NCBI RefSeq assembly: GCF_945859685.1
Contig: NC_079149.1
Span: 14,605,118-14,669,117, forward strand
Source: Eupeodes corollae
Taxonomy: Eukaryota; Arthropoda; Insecta; Diptera; Syrphidae
Length of the DNA: 64,000 nt
Direction: 5' to 3'
Shown: in pieces, positions 35,111 to 46,199 of the stretch
Layout of the letters: each line of letters opens with the position of its first letter
Position numbering within the stretch: position 1 is the first letter of the stretch
Position numbers and translations under genes: made by a program
Notes under the pieces: generated by a model
Told to the model about the DNA's origin: nothing
What the model saw: the letters and a program-made list of their open reading frames with translations, nothing else
Database searches by the model: none

Positions 35111-36015
35111 CGTTGAAGCTATTGTAATGGTCCGATTTGTCAAATTGAAAATTTTGATATTTCTCGATGTTTCAGGTGCCTAGAGTGGAAATAAAAGGTT
35201 TTTAAAAAGTTGTCTGTGCGTGCGTGTGTACGTTCGTTAGTACGTTCTTTCGTCCGTACGTTCGTACGTCCGTACATCCTAACGTTCACGACGTTTTTTT
35301 CGTCGTTCACAGCTCAAGAACCAGAAAAAAAATTGACTACAAATAAATTTTGTTTGGCAGTAAGATGCAGAAAGGGCTTTCAGGACAATTTCGTAGTTGG
35401 TTTTCTTACCATAGCAGTTTAAAAAAAAAGGTGAACATTTTGGTTAACCTTAAATATCTTACGAACCAAAAACGATGAGACTTGAATTAAATTTTGTATA
35501 ATATACTGTAACGCGATATCAAAGAAGTATATTTTTTGAAAAAAAAACCATTTAAAAGTTTTTTTTATAAATCAAAAAAACTGAAAAAAATGTATCACCT
35601 CCTAAATCTTACGACTAAAATCTGATTTCATCTCCAAAACCATTTTGTGAAGAATAATGTTTTTGACATCTGATAAAATGTTGAGAAAAATAGAATTTAC
35701 AGTTTTTTTACAAAAAATAAAAACCTAAAAAGAAATTAATAAAAGTTGGTAAAAATTGATTTTCGACTCAAATATCTTTTCAAAAATTTGAGGTAATAGC
35801 TTCTTACTAGTTTTTACTTATAAGAAATATTGTTTTTAACATTAGAACAAATTTTAAGAAAAATCGAATGGACAGTTTTCTTACAAAAAATAAAAATCTA
35901 AAAAAAAAATTACTCAAAATTGGTAAAAATTTACTTTTGACACAAATAGCTTTTCAAAAATTAAAAAATATTAGCTTCAAACTTTTTTATTTCATCCCAT
36001 CCTCTTTTTTGTTTT
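35111..36015 (+). repeat. Repeat A, copy 3
   Basis: It opens GAAGCTATTGTAATGGTCCG. Next is a CGTACG-rich run (about 35,220-35,280) and a hairpin ACGACG-T7-CGTCGT at 35288-35306. GAGACTTGAATTAAATTTTG and TATACTGTAACGCGATATC follow, then the tandem tail with unit joints at 35748 and 35922, 174 apart. It ends CATCCCATCCTCTTTTTT near 36,010. A 70-codon frame over the CGTACG run is a repeat artefact. Confidence 0.65.
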
Positions 36016-36400
36016 ACCAAAGCGTTTTTAGAAGTCTTTAGCATTTTAAAAAGGACATATTTTGAAAACCTGATGTGATATAAGATTTGAATTCAGGGCA
36101 ACTTAAGTACTTAACAAAGAAATTATTTTGTTAATTGGACAAAACAAAAACTATATTTTTACTTACTTTAATATGGAACAAGATAATTGGGTAAAACATT
36201 TCATATTGTTTCACATTCTTGATGTGCATCTTGCAATTAAAATCTTCGTTCTTTTTTTTTAATTGTTAGATCACACAAGTCTTTAAATGGTTTGCCCGAA
36301 GGCCGTCTACCATACTGAAATGTTTTCTTAATTATTACATGTATACGAAAAAAAGCTAATAATTCAATAAATTATCTTTATAATTTTCAAACTTTAAAAT
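36016..36400. other. AT-rich spacer
   Basis: No feature is supported. Confidence 0.5.
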
Positions 36401-36401
36401 C

Positions 36402-37530
36402 TTAAAAATTTTCCTTTACTATTCGAAGAGCGTTCAATGAGTATTCATACAGAAGGTCCCAACCTATTATATTTATCCATTCAATATTTTGATCATTACT
36501 TATAAACCGAGTATATCTATTCCAAAATAGTGCTTTCGGAACTCCCTGAGTATTGGACAAACTCCCAGGAAATGAAATACATCTTCGCGTTCTTTGCGAT
36601 TGCATAAATCGCACAATATTGACAATTCTGGACGTTAAGGAATTAGTTCAAATGGATTAGTTCACCTCTTACTTTAAGGCTGATTTTTTTTGTACTGTTT
36701 TTGGCCAAGAAGCAGGTGTTGTGGTTCAAGAAATGGTTAATTTTAATGTAGTAAGATCTGTAAATAGATTCCTCAGTTTCACTTATAAACTTATCGTTCA
36801 TTATGTTGCCAAATTTTTTTTTTAGCAAATCATCAAAATTCAACGCAAGCACCTCGATATTTTCGTCTGCTGATATTGAAAAGGTAGTTGAGCATTCAAT
36901 TGCCAATTTCTCTTTAACAAACGAAACTTCAGAATTGATAGCTTGTAAATTCTATTCGTGGAATTCTTTCGCCAAAACACTTGACAAGTAGTTGAAATGT
37001 AATTTAAGTGTGTCTAAAAAAATGGGTCGTATTCCTGTTTCAAGATGTAACATATAGTCGGGCGTCGTACTTGGCAACTTGAAAGTACTTTTAATAAAAA
37101 AAAACGGAGGAACTTTTCTACAGCTTCAAACAATCGATACCCCCATACTCGCGCTTCGTAAAACAGTATTGCAATTGCGGTAGCTCGAAATACTTTATGT
37201 TTAGCTATGTACGAAACGATATGTTTTAGAATGCAACTTCTCCACACAGAACACATAGCACGCTTTGCTTCCGATAATTCGGATTGTAAATGTTTTTTTA
37301 GATTCAAGTAAGATGCAATCAAAACTCGCAGTTACTTGTATTCCTTTTCTATTTCTATCGGTTCCTCGTCAAACGCCCACTTTTTCTTCCTGGAATATCT
37401 CCCATCACTGTTTTTGAATATCATAATTTTTGATTAAGAAAGATTTACTTCCAGGTTCCATGTTTTGCAATAAAGTTGAAGCATGTTTATTATTAGCTGC
37501 ATCCCAAAATTAAAATATCTTAAGAGTAGG
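36402..37530 (-). mobile_element. Non-LTR retrotransposon, family X, 3' part
   Basis: Minus-strand translation runs from NLEVNLS and SKIMIFKNSDGRYSRKKKWA (about 37.4 kb) into LNLKKHLQSELSEAKRAMCS and FRATAIAILFYEARVWGYR (37014-37322). It passes through an open segment at 36643-36906 and ends in the knuckle region, CDLC-like then ISFPGSLSNTQGVPKALFW and INIIGWDLLYEY (36402-36614). This is the region after the catalytic site, with stops and frame changes. The FYGAQVWG signature is altered to FYEARVWG. It is the same family as 2.1-4.3 and 49.3-50.7 kb. Confidence 0.7.
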
Positions 37531-39189
37531 TAAAAAAATGCATGGTAAATAGATGGGCATTCGTAAAAATGCGAGTACCGCTGCAGATATTCTTGAGAGG
37601 GAATGTTTTTTCACAACATTATCATTCTCTCTCTGATGTCAAAATTCTTTGTTTTAAATATTGTACACACTTAAAGGATTATTTATAGCGTTTAGATTCT
37701 TAAAGTTTACATAAAGTACGAAAGTTAAGAAAATAAGGTAGAACTGAAGAGAATTTACCCAAAGAACACTTTATGTTTTTAATAAAAAAATCGGGGTGAA
37801 AAACAGAGATGGGTAATGTATTTCACATTCTTCATGTGTGGCTACGAAAAGAATATCTATACTTGACAGAAGTGTGGCATGCAGCTAACTATTTCGAACG
37901 AACCTTTTTTGTAAAAACATTGTTAAGATAACAAAAGATATAAAAATTGAACTTCATTCAAAGCCAAAAGAGGAACAAAATTCTGTGAGCTCCTATTTAA
38001 TAAAAGACTCATATCATAACCAACAAAACAGATTTAATATAGAAACATAAAGATCCGATTTGTTAACAGCATTTTAAACTGATATTAAAAACGTCTTAGA
38101 TTTCCTGTTACCGTTGGGGCCATAAATAAAAGTAAGGTCATTTCAGTGATAATGTCCATTTGACTTCAACTCAATTTGTAGTTATTAACATTTAATACTT
38201 TAATACTGCTTCTTATAGCAAATATTCTATGTAATCTCTTCCATTTAAATAATCTTCGACATAAGTTGGAACGTGTACTTCTATGTAAGTCTTTGATTTC
38301 AAAGTCGGGAACCATATTAAAAGTTGATATGTTCGTTTTTATTGATTTCAGTGTGCATTATGAAATGCATTCATTTTTATCCGCGAAATAAGATTATGAA
38401 TTTCTGCATTGATATCTTCTCTGATCTTCATTTTAAATTAATGAACCAAAAAAGATGATTCTTAAGTATTTTATGACCTCTGAGAGCAAAGAAATTTGCA
38501 TCAATATTTGCTTTCATTTTAAATTTTACTTTATGGAATTTAGTTTATAAACTTTAGATATGATTTCAATTGACTTCAATAAATAACTTTATAGTGAAGC
38601 TTTTGACAGTTTAAGACTGAAATATGCTAAGACATTCACTTTCTCATATGGATTCCTGGTTTTAGAAAGTGAATGTTTTCAAACGTAATTTTTTTGTAAA
38701 CTGAAAATATTAAAATGGTGTTCATGTTGCTTATAGAGAAGTCAGTGTTATAAATATCTTGTTTTTTTATAATCACTTCAAATTTCGGAGTAAGATCTAA
38801 ATTTGAGATAGTTAAACGTCAAGTAAGTCTTTTTAAAGGCTATTAAAAATAGCTTGCAGGTCTAAATTTATACCAATTGTATTTTAGCTAAGGTCTTTTG
38901 TTTTTGCATTCGTGAAGTGCCTTTCAGGTTTTTTATAGCGTTAACCATAAATTACAAATGAAAGTATTTATTTCTACAAACTGTCCACAATTATTTAAGC
39001 TGCACTTTTGATTTCTTTTTTATAATTAGCACATAAAAAAGGATTTTAACTACCTTAAACATTTTTAAATTTTTAATACAGTTAAAAATAGGAATCGACC
39101 GGAGCACAAAAGTATTTATGTTTTAAACAATGAGTGGGGTTAAGCATTACACATTCTTAATGGTCGTCAAAAGAAAAAAAGAATCTATT
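37531..39189. other. AT-rich non-coding stretch
   Basis: No gene or transposon domain is recognised in this 1.7 kb. Confidence 0.5.
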
Positions 39190-39490
39190 CTTCCTGACAG
39201 TAGGTCCGGTTTAACTTATACTCATATATGGTATTGCAAGTATTAAGGTTAAATTGTTTGAGGCTGGATAATTTGACAGAATAGTTTTGGTAGAAAAGCG
39301 TAAACATCAGTTACTGTTCTATGACCTTGTATTTTCAAAACCCTTTTTTGGAATCTATCCAAAGCTTGTGAAATGGATACCTGCGAGCTTTATTTAAGTT
39401 ATGGACGAAAGAAGGCTTCATATTTAAAGCCAGAAGAGAGGTGACATATTTTTTTTGCACTTTCGGAGAAATCCGAACAACAAGTTTTAT
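39190..39490 (-). mobile_element. Jockey-like LINE 3' fragment, very decayed
   Basis: Minus-strand translation, out of frame in places, gives LFGFLRKCKKNMSP near 39.46 kb, a SFGxIPKKGFEN-like block near 39.36 kb and SNYPASNNLTLI near 39.26 kb. These parallel LRRSRKIFISS, LDRFQKKALKM and SCIPSSNNSAVI in the fragment at 21.8-22.3 kb. It is recognisable only by comparison with the other copies. Confidence 0.45.
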
Positions 39491-39614
39491 TGTTTATTGT
39501 TTCGAGATTTGTATTTAAGATCTCGAAACTTTAAAAATAATACATGGTAGAAATATTGTTAGGCTTGTGTTTTTTGTATTATCGACTCCTAGATAACTTC
39601 GTGGCACTTATATT

Positions 39615-40375
39615 AACTTCCCATAGGAAGCTATTGTAATATGCCCGATTTGTCAAATTGAAAGTTTTGACATTTCTCGGCGTTTAAAGGTCCCTAGAGT
39701 CGAAATAAAAGATTTTTAGAAAGACTGTGCGTGTCCACTCGTGTTCGTACGTCCGTACGTTTTTTTTGTCGTCCATAGCTCAAGAACCAGAAGACACATC
39801 GACTTTAAATAAATTTTATTATATACAGATAATACTACAGAAAGATGCAGAAAGGGCTCTCAAGAAAATTGCGTGGGTGGTTTTTTTACCATAGCTGTTT
39901 AAAAAAAAAGGTGAAAATGTTGGTTAACCCTAAATATCTCACGAACCAAAAACGCTAGCGACTTGAATTAAATTTTATATAATATATTGTAACGTGATAT
40001 CAAAGAAGTATATTTTTTGAAAAAAATCCAATTAACGGCTTTTTTTTATAAATCGAAAAAACTGAAAAAAAAATTGTCGCCTCTAAAATTTTACGAATAA
40101 AAAATGATTTCATTTCCAAAACAATTTTGTGTGACAAAAAAACATGTTTTTAACATCTGGTAAAATTTTGAAAAAATAAAATTTACATTTTTTTTAAATA
40201 AAACATAAAAAAAAAACATTAGGTACTCAAAGTTGGTTAAAAATTGAATTTCGATTCAAATAACTTTTCAAACGCATGAAATTATGGCTTCAAACTTGTT
40301 TTATCTTATAAGAAATATTGTTTTCAACATTCGGTAAAATTTTGAAAAAAATCGAATTGACAGTTTTTTCTTACG
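39615..40375 (+). repeat. Repeat A, copy 4
   Basis: The head palindrome AACTTCCCATAGGAAGCT is at 39615-39632. It is followed by GCCCGATTTGTCAAATTG, CTCGGCGTTTAAAGGTCCCT, GACTTGAATTAAATTTTATA and ATATTGTAACGTGATATC, then one to two tail units (GGTTAAAAATTGAATTTCGA). It opposes copy 5, with the heads facing outward. Confidence 0.65.
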
Positions 40376-40619
40376 TGGTCGCATGGTCATTTCTTATTCC
40401 ATTTGGTCCCTTTTTTAAAAAAATTAAAAAAAAAACTTAAATAAAATAAAATACAAGCCTTAAGTAGGTACTTTTAATTTGTAAACGGTATATAAATGTA
40501 TTAAATTGAACGCACCCTATAACAAATGCACAAACATTGATTGCACACGTTGAATCATTCATTTTACACATTATTGAAAAATAGCTCAACATCTCAAAAT
40601 TATCACATCTCAAGATCAA
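40376..40619. other. Spacer between opposed repeat A copies
   Basis: A short AT-rich centre of the second inverted pair. Nothing is recognised. Confidence 0.4.
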
Positions 40620-40925
40620 AAGTTACGGATTAAAATTACCAACAATATTTTGAATATGATGAAATACTTTGATTTCAAAATCTATTGCTGTCAACGAAAT
40701 TTGTTAGTCGAAAAACTATTTTAGTAGCATTTCCGAACTATTTTTCGTAGATTTAATTTTTTTTTTGGAAAAAACTGACTTGTATTTTTATAAAAAAAAA
40801 TTACGAAATGTCGGAAACAATATTATTTAAAGAAATAAATTTGAAGCCAGTATTTTTTTAATTTTTGAAAAGATTTTTGATTCGAAAGTAATTTTTTAAC
40901 AACTTTTAGTCAAGTTTTTTTTAGA

Positions 40926-42913
40926 GGTCCAATTAGCATTACAGAACTTAAAATTGTCAATGGTCAGGAATGTCAAACCTACCGAGAAGCACGTGAAGCT
41001 CGGCGACTGTTAGAAAATGACAATCATTGGGATGAAACTATGGAAAAAGCTGTACAATGCCGATCGCCAGATAAAATCAGGGAACTTTACGCTACGCTTT
41101 TATCTTCGTGCGGTCTTTCTAACCCTCAAACTCTTTGGAATAAGTACAAAGAATGCATTCAATGAACATGTCTACAATAAAACGCTAGTTATAATCGAAA
41201 ACAAGGTTTTTACGATGGTTGGAAAAAAAATTAGATGATTTTGGAATGTCCAGCCCTCGACGAGACAATGTGGATGATTTTGATAATGAAATTGCACGAG
41301 AGCTAGATTATGATTTCATAGCAATGCAACATCAAGTGGCAGAATTATTCCCTCGATTACTTCCAGAGCAAAATCAAGTTTTCCATCAAGTTTTACGTAA
41401 AATAGACTCCAGCAGTGGTGGACTCTTCTTTCTCGACGCACCAGGAGGAACAGAAAAAACGGTTTTGGTTAACTTATTAATAATAATGTCCGTCAGAAAA
41501 GACCAAAAAATAGCAGTTGCTGTAGCTTCATCAGGTATTGCCGCGACGCTATTAAAGGGCGGTCGTACGGCACATTCCGTTTTAAAATTACCATTGAATT
41601 TGGCACAGGAAGATTCACCCATCTGTAATTTTAGTAAAAATAGTTCACGAGGTAGGATTCTGCGATAATGCAAGCTTTTAGTGTGGAATGAAAGTACAAT
41701 GTCTCACAAGAAGGCTATAGAAGCTTTAAACCGGACCCTCCAGGACTTGCGAGATAGTACATATATAATGGCAGGCATGGTAGTTTTATTGGCTGGTGAT
41801 TCCGTCAAACCCTCCCAGTGATTCAAAGGGGGACACCAGCAGATAAAATTCAAGCGTGCATTAAATCATCAAGCTTATGGCCGACAGTTGAAAAACTGCG
41901 CCTGAAAAGGAATATGAGAGTGCAGCTTCATAATGACGTGGATTCAGCACTTTACGCAGAAATGTTGTTGTGATGGTTGGATCTCATTGCTAATGTTTTT
42001 CCGTAATTGCAACAAAATTTGTGTAGTGATCAGTGGTTGTGTGCAAGAGCAATATTATCACCAAGAAATGAAACTGTAAATAGGATCAACACTGACATTT
42101 CAAACAAGGTTCAAGGAGAAATCAAGGAATATTTGTCAATGGATACTATTATGGATACGGAACTAAGTATCCTGTGGAGTTTTTAAATTCACTTCACTAT
42201 CGGGTGCAATGTCACATAAACTTCAATTGAAACTAAATGTGCCAGTAATGCTTATGCGAAATCTAGTTGCTCCTCGGCTATGTAATGGAACAAAGCTTCA
42301 GATAAAAAAATTGGGACAGAACATACTTGGTGCTCATATTTTAACAGGTGACGGTAAGGGAAATAGTGTTATAATACCTCGGATACCAATTATTCCCACT
42401 GACCTTCCATTCCAATTTAAAAGGGTTCAGTTTCCCGTCAAGCTTAGCTTTGCTGTTACTATAAACAAGGCACAAGGACAAACATTACAGGTAGCAGGAG
42501 TGCATTTAGAAAACCCATGCTTCTCTCATGGTCAACTTTATGTAGCCTGTTCACATGTATCTAATGCCCGGAATTTACACATATTTGCACCCGACGGGAA
42601 AACTTATTACATTGTCTATAAAAATATCTTAAACTAATACTTTGTATTTTATTTTTTTAAATTGTTAGAATTCAGAATTATTTATTTTTGTTACGGTGAA
42701 ATATATTTTAACATTTGTTGTTGCATTTTAATAAGCATATATTAAGGTATTGAAACTTCATTAACTGTAGTAATTTTTAAAAATTGTTGATCTTACCAAG
42801 CAATAAAATTTAGTTATTATATTGACTCATTTCTATTATTATACCCTTACCCCTTTATCTCTCATACTTATTTAATTTCTCCACTGCGGGCGAAGCCGCG
42901 GGTAAAAAGCTAG
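40926..42913 (+). mobile_element. Helitron, 5'-truncated, with intact 3' terminus
   Basis: A Helitron is a rolling-circle transposon. This piece holds the helicase part of RepHel and the 3' end. The terminus at 42,884-42,913 has a hairpin, stem CTGCGG (42884-42889) with CCGCGG (42896-42901) and one G-T pair, then GTAAAAAG, and ends CTAG at 42,910-42,913 followed by host T. This is the standard Helitron 3' signature (hairpin, about 8 bases, CTRR, T). No Rep nuclease domain and no 5' TC end are present. Confidence 0.85.
40941..42637 (+). pseudogene. Helitron PIF1-like helicase pseudogene
   Basis: The helicase unwinds the strand during rolling-circle transposition. In order: VNGQECQTYREAREARRLLE and NDNHWDETME (from 40,941), NPQTLWNKYKE, a stop at 41,163, then NKTLVIIENKVFT. 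A frameshift in an A run (41222-41229) leads to KLDDFGMSSPRR (41219-41668). Walker A reads DAPGGTEKT, where Glu replaces the Gly of GGTGKT, so ATP binding is lost. Walker B reads WNESTMSHKKAIEALNR (WDE in the family) near 41,690. VVLLAGD is followed by a one-base shift to FRQTLPVIQRGTPAD, then LWPTVEKLRLKRNM and a stop near 41,970. The C-terminal half (42209-42637) is well kept, with LKLNVPVMLMRNL, VTINKAQGQTLQ and LYVACSHVS, the helicase motifs V-VI. At least four breaks make it dead. Confidence 0.85.
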
Positions 42914-43389
42914 TTACAATATATTTTACAGTATAAAATTTAATTCAAGTCGGTAGCGTTATTGGTTTGTGAGCTATTTTGGATTAACCAATTTTTTTTT
43001 TTTTAATTGCTGCGGTTAGGAAAACACCCACTCAATTTTTTTGAGAGTCCTTTCTGTATCTTTCTGTATTATTAACTGTATATCAACATTTATTTGTTCA
43101 ATTCTACAAATCGGATCGATAACAATTTTTCCTATAGGAAGTTAAAAACTGTTGCGGATTAAAATTTTTTTGGACCTTTTTTGGTACAATTGTTCATTTT
43201 TGTTTTCAGCTTTTTCATGCAATTTTTTTGAAGTGGTAACCGTGATCCCAGCCTCTTTTTTATAAATTATTTCAGGTATTTTTTTCCAAAAAATCTTATT
43301 GTCCTTTTTGAAACAAAAATTCCAACCAGCAGGGTTGTACACCAATCATCATCCCTCGAAAGAAATAAGGATTAATAATGCTACATCAG

Positions 43390-43640
43390 GTTAACTGCAC
43401 TAAAAAGTCAGTTTTAATAGATGGTGATTCGTTTATGGCCATTTCATTAACGTCACTCCTTTAACGTTAATACCAAAAATGGGTTTTTGTCACTAAACAA
43501 CTAGAATAGTTCTACCCTTCTCAAAGTAAATTTTCATGATTTGGTAGCACTCTTCTGTCGTTAAACGATTCATGATGAACTGTTAAAAGCTTTCTGAGCA
43601 GAAATATAAACACAGTTTGACAACTGTCAAATCAAATGTC
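43390..43640 (-). pseudogene. Mariner-like transposase N-terminal relic
   Basis: Minus-strand translation from about 43,575 gives MNRLTTEECYQIMKIYFEKG followed by RTILV, two stops and QKPIFGINVKG. This fits the N-terminal helix-turn-helix of mariner transposases (TTEER.QIVKIYYENG.S..ATYRALRPIFG). Nothing of the catalytic domain is recognised downstream. GTTTGACAACTGTCAAATC lies just upstream. The call rests on one motif. Confidence 0.4.
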
Positions 43641-46199
43641 AAAATATTGACAACCAAAATCAAAACTTAAAATTCAGCTAAAAAAAACTCCGCACTGTAA
43701 TGAAGAACCTTTTGAAAAAATATTTATTTCTTGAATTGAAGGATATTGGTGCATTTAAGTTAAAAAAAAATAAGTCAAGGTAAGCAAATGAGTTGAGATG
43801 AAACTTTAGTATGGCACTCATAAATTACAAGTTGCAGAATCTCTTTTTACTTCAGTTCTCAAGAGAGTTAAACTTTTATATTAACCGTGTATTTTTTGGC
43901 ATTATATACATATAAAAAGTATAGTAGAAAAATCACAAGAAACACATCGGCCAGATCTTGTATTTAAAAATTGGTGCAGCCGAAAGAAGATCTTTCAGAA
44001 TAATAATAAAAAAAAACACACAAATTTGAAAAGTTTTGTGAAAATCAAAAGTTCAAATTAAGTTAGGAAACAAAACTAACTAAAACTAATAAAATGTATA
44101 TTTTTCAAGAAGGAAAGGTAAGAGAATATCTTGAAATTGAGATTCTATAAAAAAAGTTCATTTAACAATTGCAGCATTGACATAAAATAAAAATTTCAAG
44201 AAGAGGGTTTGTTCGTAAATTACTTCATTAACATGTGGTGTTGAAGCTAGCTTAAAACTCGCCTCAATTCTTTATATACCTGAATCGAGTTGAAATAAGC
44301 TTGATTCGCCCGATTCCGGTGGGGGATTGAAGTCTAGTCAAAACTTGTGAAGAAAAACCTGTGTGGAGGAGTTGGTTTTACAGATAACGCATTATGTTCT
44401 GTTTATTTGCATGTTTGTGTCAAGAAAATATAGTTTTGTTTTAATCAAATAAAAACAAAAAATTGCACTCCATGTGCATATTCTTAAATATATGGTGCTG
44501 AACTTTTAAGTTTTTCATTGTTTAACACGAATCAAACGATCTCACTTGCACTTCATAAGAAACACCGAGACACCATTTGCATTTTAGAAAGTGCTGTCAA
44601 ACTTAATCACTTTTAAATCTTCTTGTGCGGTGGAAACACCAACAAAATTTCTTTAATCTACACTGAGATACACCTTTGGTGGAAACATAGAAAAACTTAA
44701 TTATCTTTTCTATTGTTTTCTCTTGCAAAATTAGCCCAGTTATTCCATATTCATTAACAAAAGTCAATAATATCAACAGTAACAGATTGATTTTTGTCCC
44801 CAATAAAAAACACATAAATCCAACTGCACAATTACTCAACGAACACAGCCATCGAGATATAAATTGCAATATCAATCATACCAACATTTGAGAACGAAAT
44901 CACATATGATCCATTCGAGTCTCGTATGAATGTCAAAAACCCATCCGTAGTAAGATTCTACTCTAACTTTTATCAGTAGTATTCATACTACGGATACTGT
45001 TTTTGTTATTCGTGTAAAATTATATTATACTATTGATAAAGTTTCCAACAAAACACGGGTATTAAATTAATAGATATGGAACTCTCATTGCGTTTTTCAG
45101 TTACCCACAAGTTCATCGGAAGTGTCACTTTTAAAATTCGTGTTTAAGTCTTAGTTCTAAACGAGCTTCAGGAACTTAAAAGGCAATTTCAGTTTGTATT
45201 AAAAAAAAAAAACAGTTTTTTTTTCAGATTTTTGTCAGAATATCATATTAAATTGACGAACTCATATTCAAGGTTCTTCTTCTTAAGAAATGATTGTTTT
45301 TTTCTTAGAAAAGTTCTTTAAATCTTTAATGGAAAAACAAAGATCTTAGTTCTTTTGACAGAAAACTGCTTTTTGAAACAATATCGTTAAATTGCAAACA
45401 CATTTGTAGATGAAATCTTTTCTTATATAACATAACTTAATAAGCTTTATGGCTCATATGTACCCCCCCTGGATCATTTATTGGCAACAAAGTTTAAAGA
45501 ACATAAGTTTTTAATTCAAGGGAATTCCTACGGAAATACCAAAATTTCTCCCAGAGGGGGGGGTCTTTGGGGTAATATCTGCCATTGCTAGAAATTATCC
45601 TAAAGGAATCATTAAGTTCAAATCACAGACCTTCACGTGACATGAAATATTTGACTCCAACTAAACGGATGCTATTAATTTGTATCTGTACTTTTAAATT
45701 AAGAGCAAATATTACAATGACCTTTAAAAACACTTTAAATTTACCAAATGCTTTATATTTCAAAGCTATGATGAACTTATCCTCGGGTGATCCTCACGGA
45801 ATCAATTGAACTTGACCTTATTTGATAAGCGTTGTTCAAATTATAATTGCATTTTTGTACTCACATAAATCTGTTTACTTATCATAAGATTGACATTACC
45901 CTTAAGCTAAACGAAATAAATTTGACTTCATTTTAAAACGATGCACGAAAACGTCCTCCAAATAATTTCTCACGCGGGTTTAAGAAAATTGTTGTTCCAT
46001 TACTCCCGATTATAATTACTATAGTACTTTAAAACAAGTGAAAGGAAAAAAAATCTCATCACGCACGCTATGAATCAAGAAAACAAAATCCAATAATATC
46101 TAAAACTATCAACGTACCGCCATCGAACGAGCATTAAATCAAGCTCCTCCTCAGAAAACCATCCTATTAAAAAAGATAAAAGTTCAACTATCCTATCCT
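43641..46199. other. AT-rich non-coding stretch
   Basis: No gene or transposon domain is recognised in this 2.5 kb. A C7 run near 45,462 and a G8 run near 45,557 stand out in AT-rich DNA. Confidence 0.5.

Larger units (their letters stand above)
40620..43143 (-). repeat. Repeat A, copy 5, split by a Helitron
   Basis: On the minus strand the head (AACTTCCTATAGGAAAAATT, 43,124-43,143) leads through GATCCGATTTGTAGAATTG and GACTTGAATTAAATTTTATA to GTAAAATATATTGTAAC, ending at 42,914. The Helitron follows. Below it, 40,620-40,925 is tail sequence (AAAGTTGTTAAAAAATTACT, ATTCGAAAGT-type unit joints). About 300 bases expected between the two halves are missing, so a deletion took out repeat A sequence and probably the 5' end of the Helitron. 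Confidence 0.55.

Noticed and set aside
35210..35422. 70-codon frame with RSFVRTFVRPY
   Set aside because: It is coded by the CGTACGTTCG repeat inside repeat A, not a protein gene.
41386..41673. 95-codon minus-strand frame
   Set aside because: It is antisense to the Helitron helicase.
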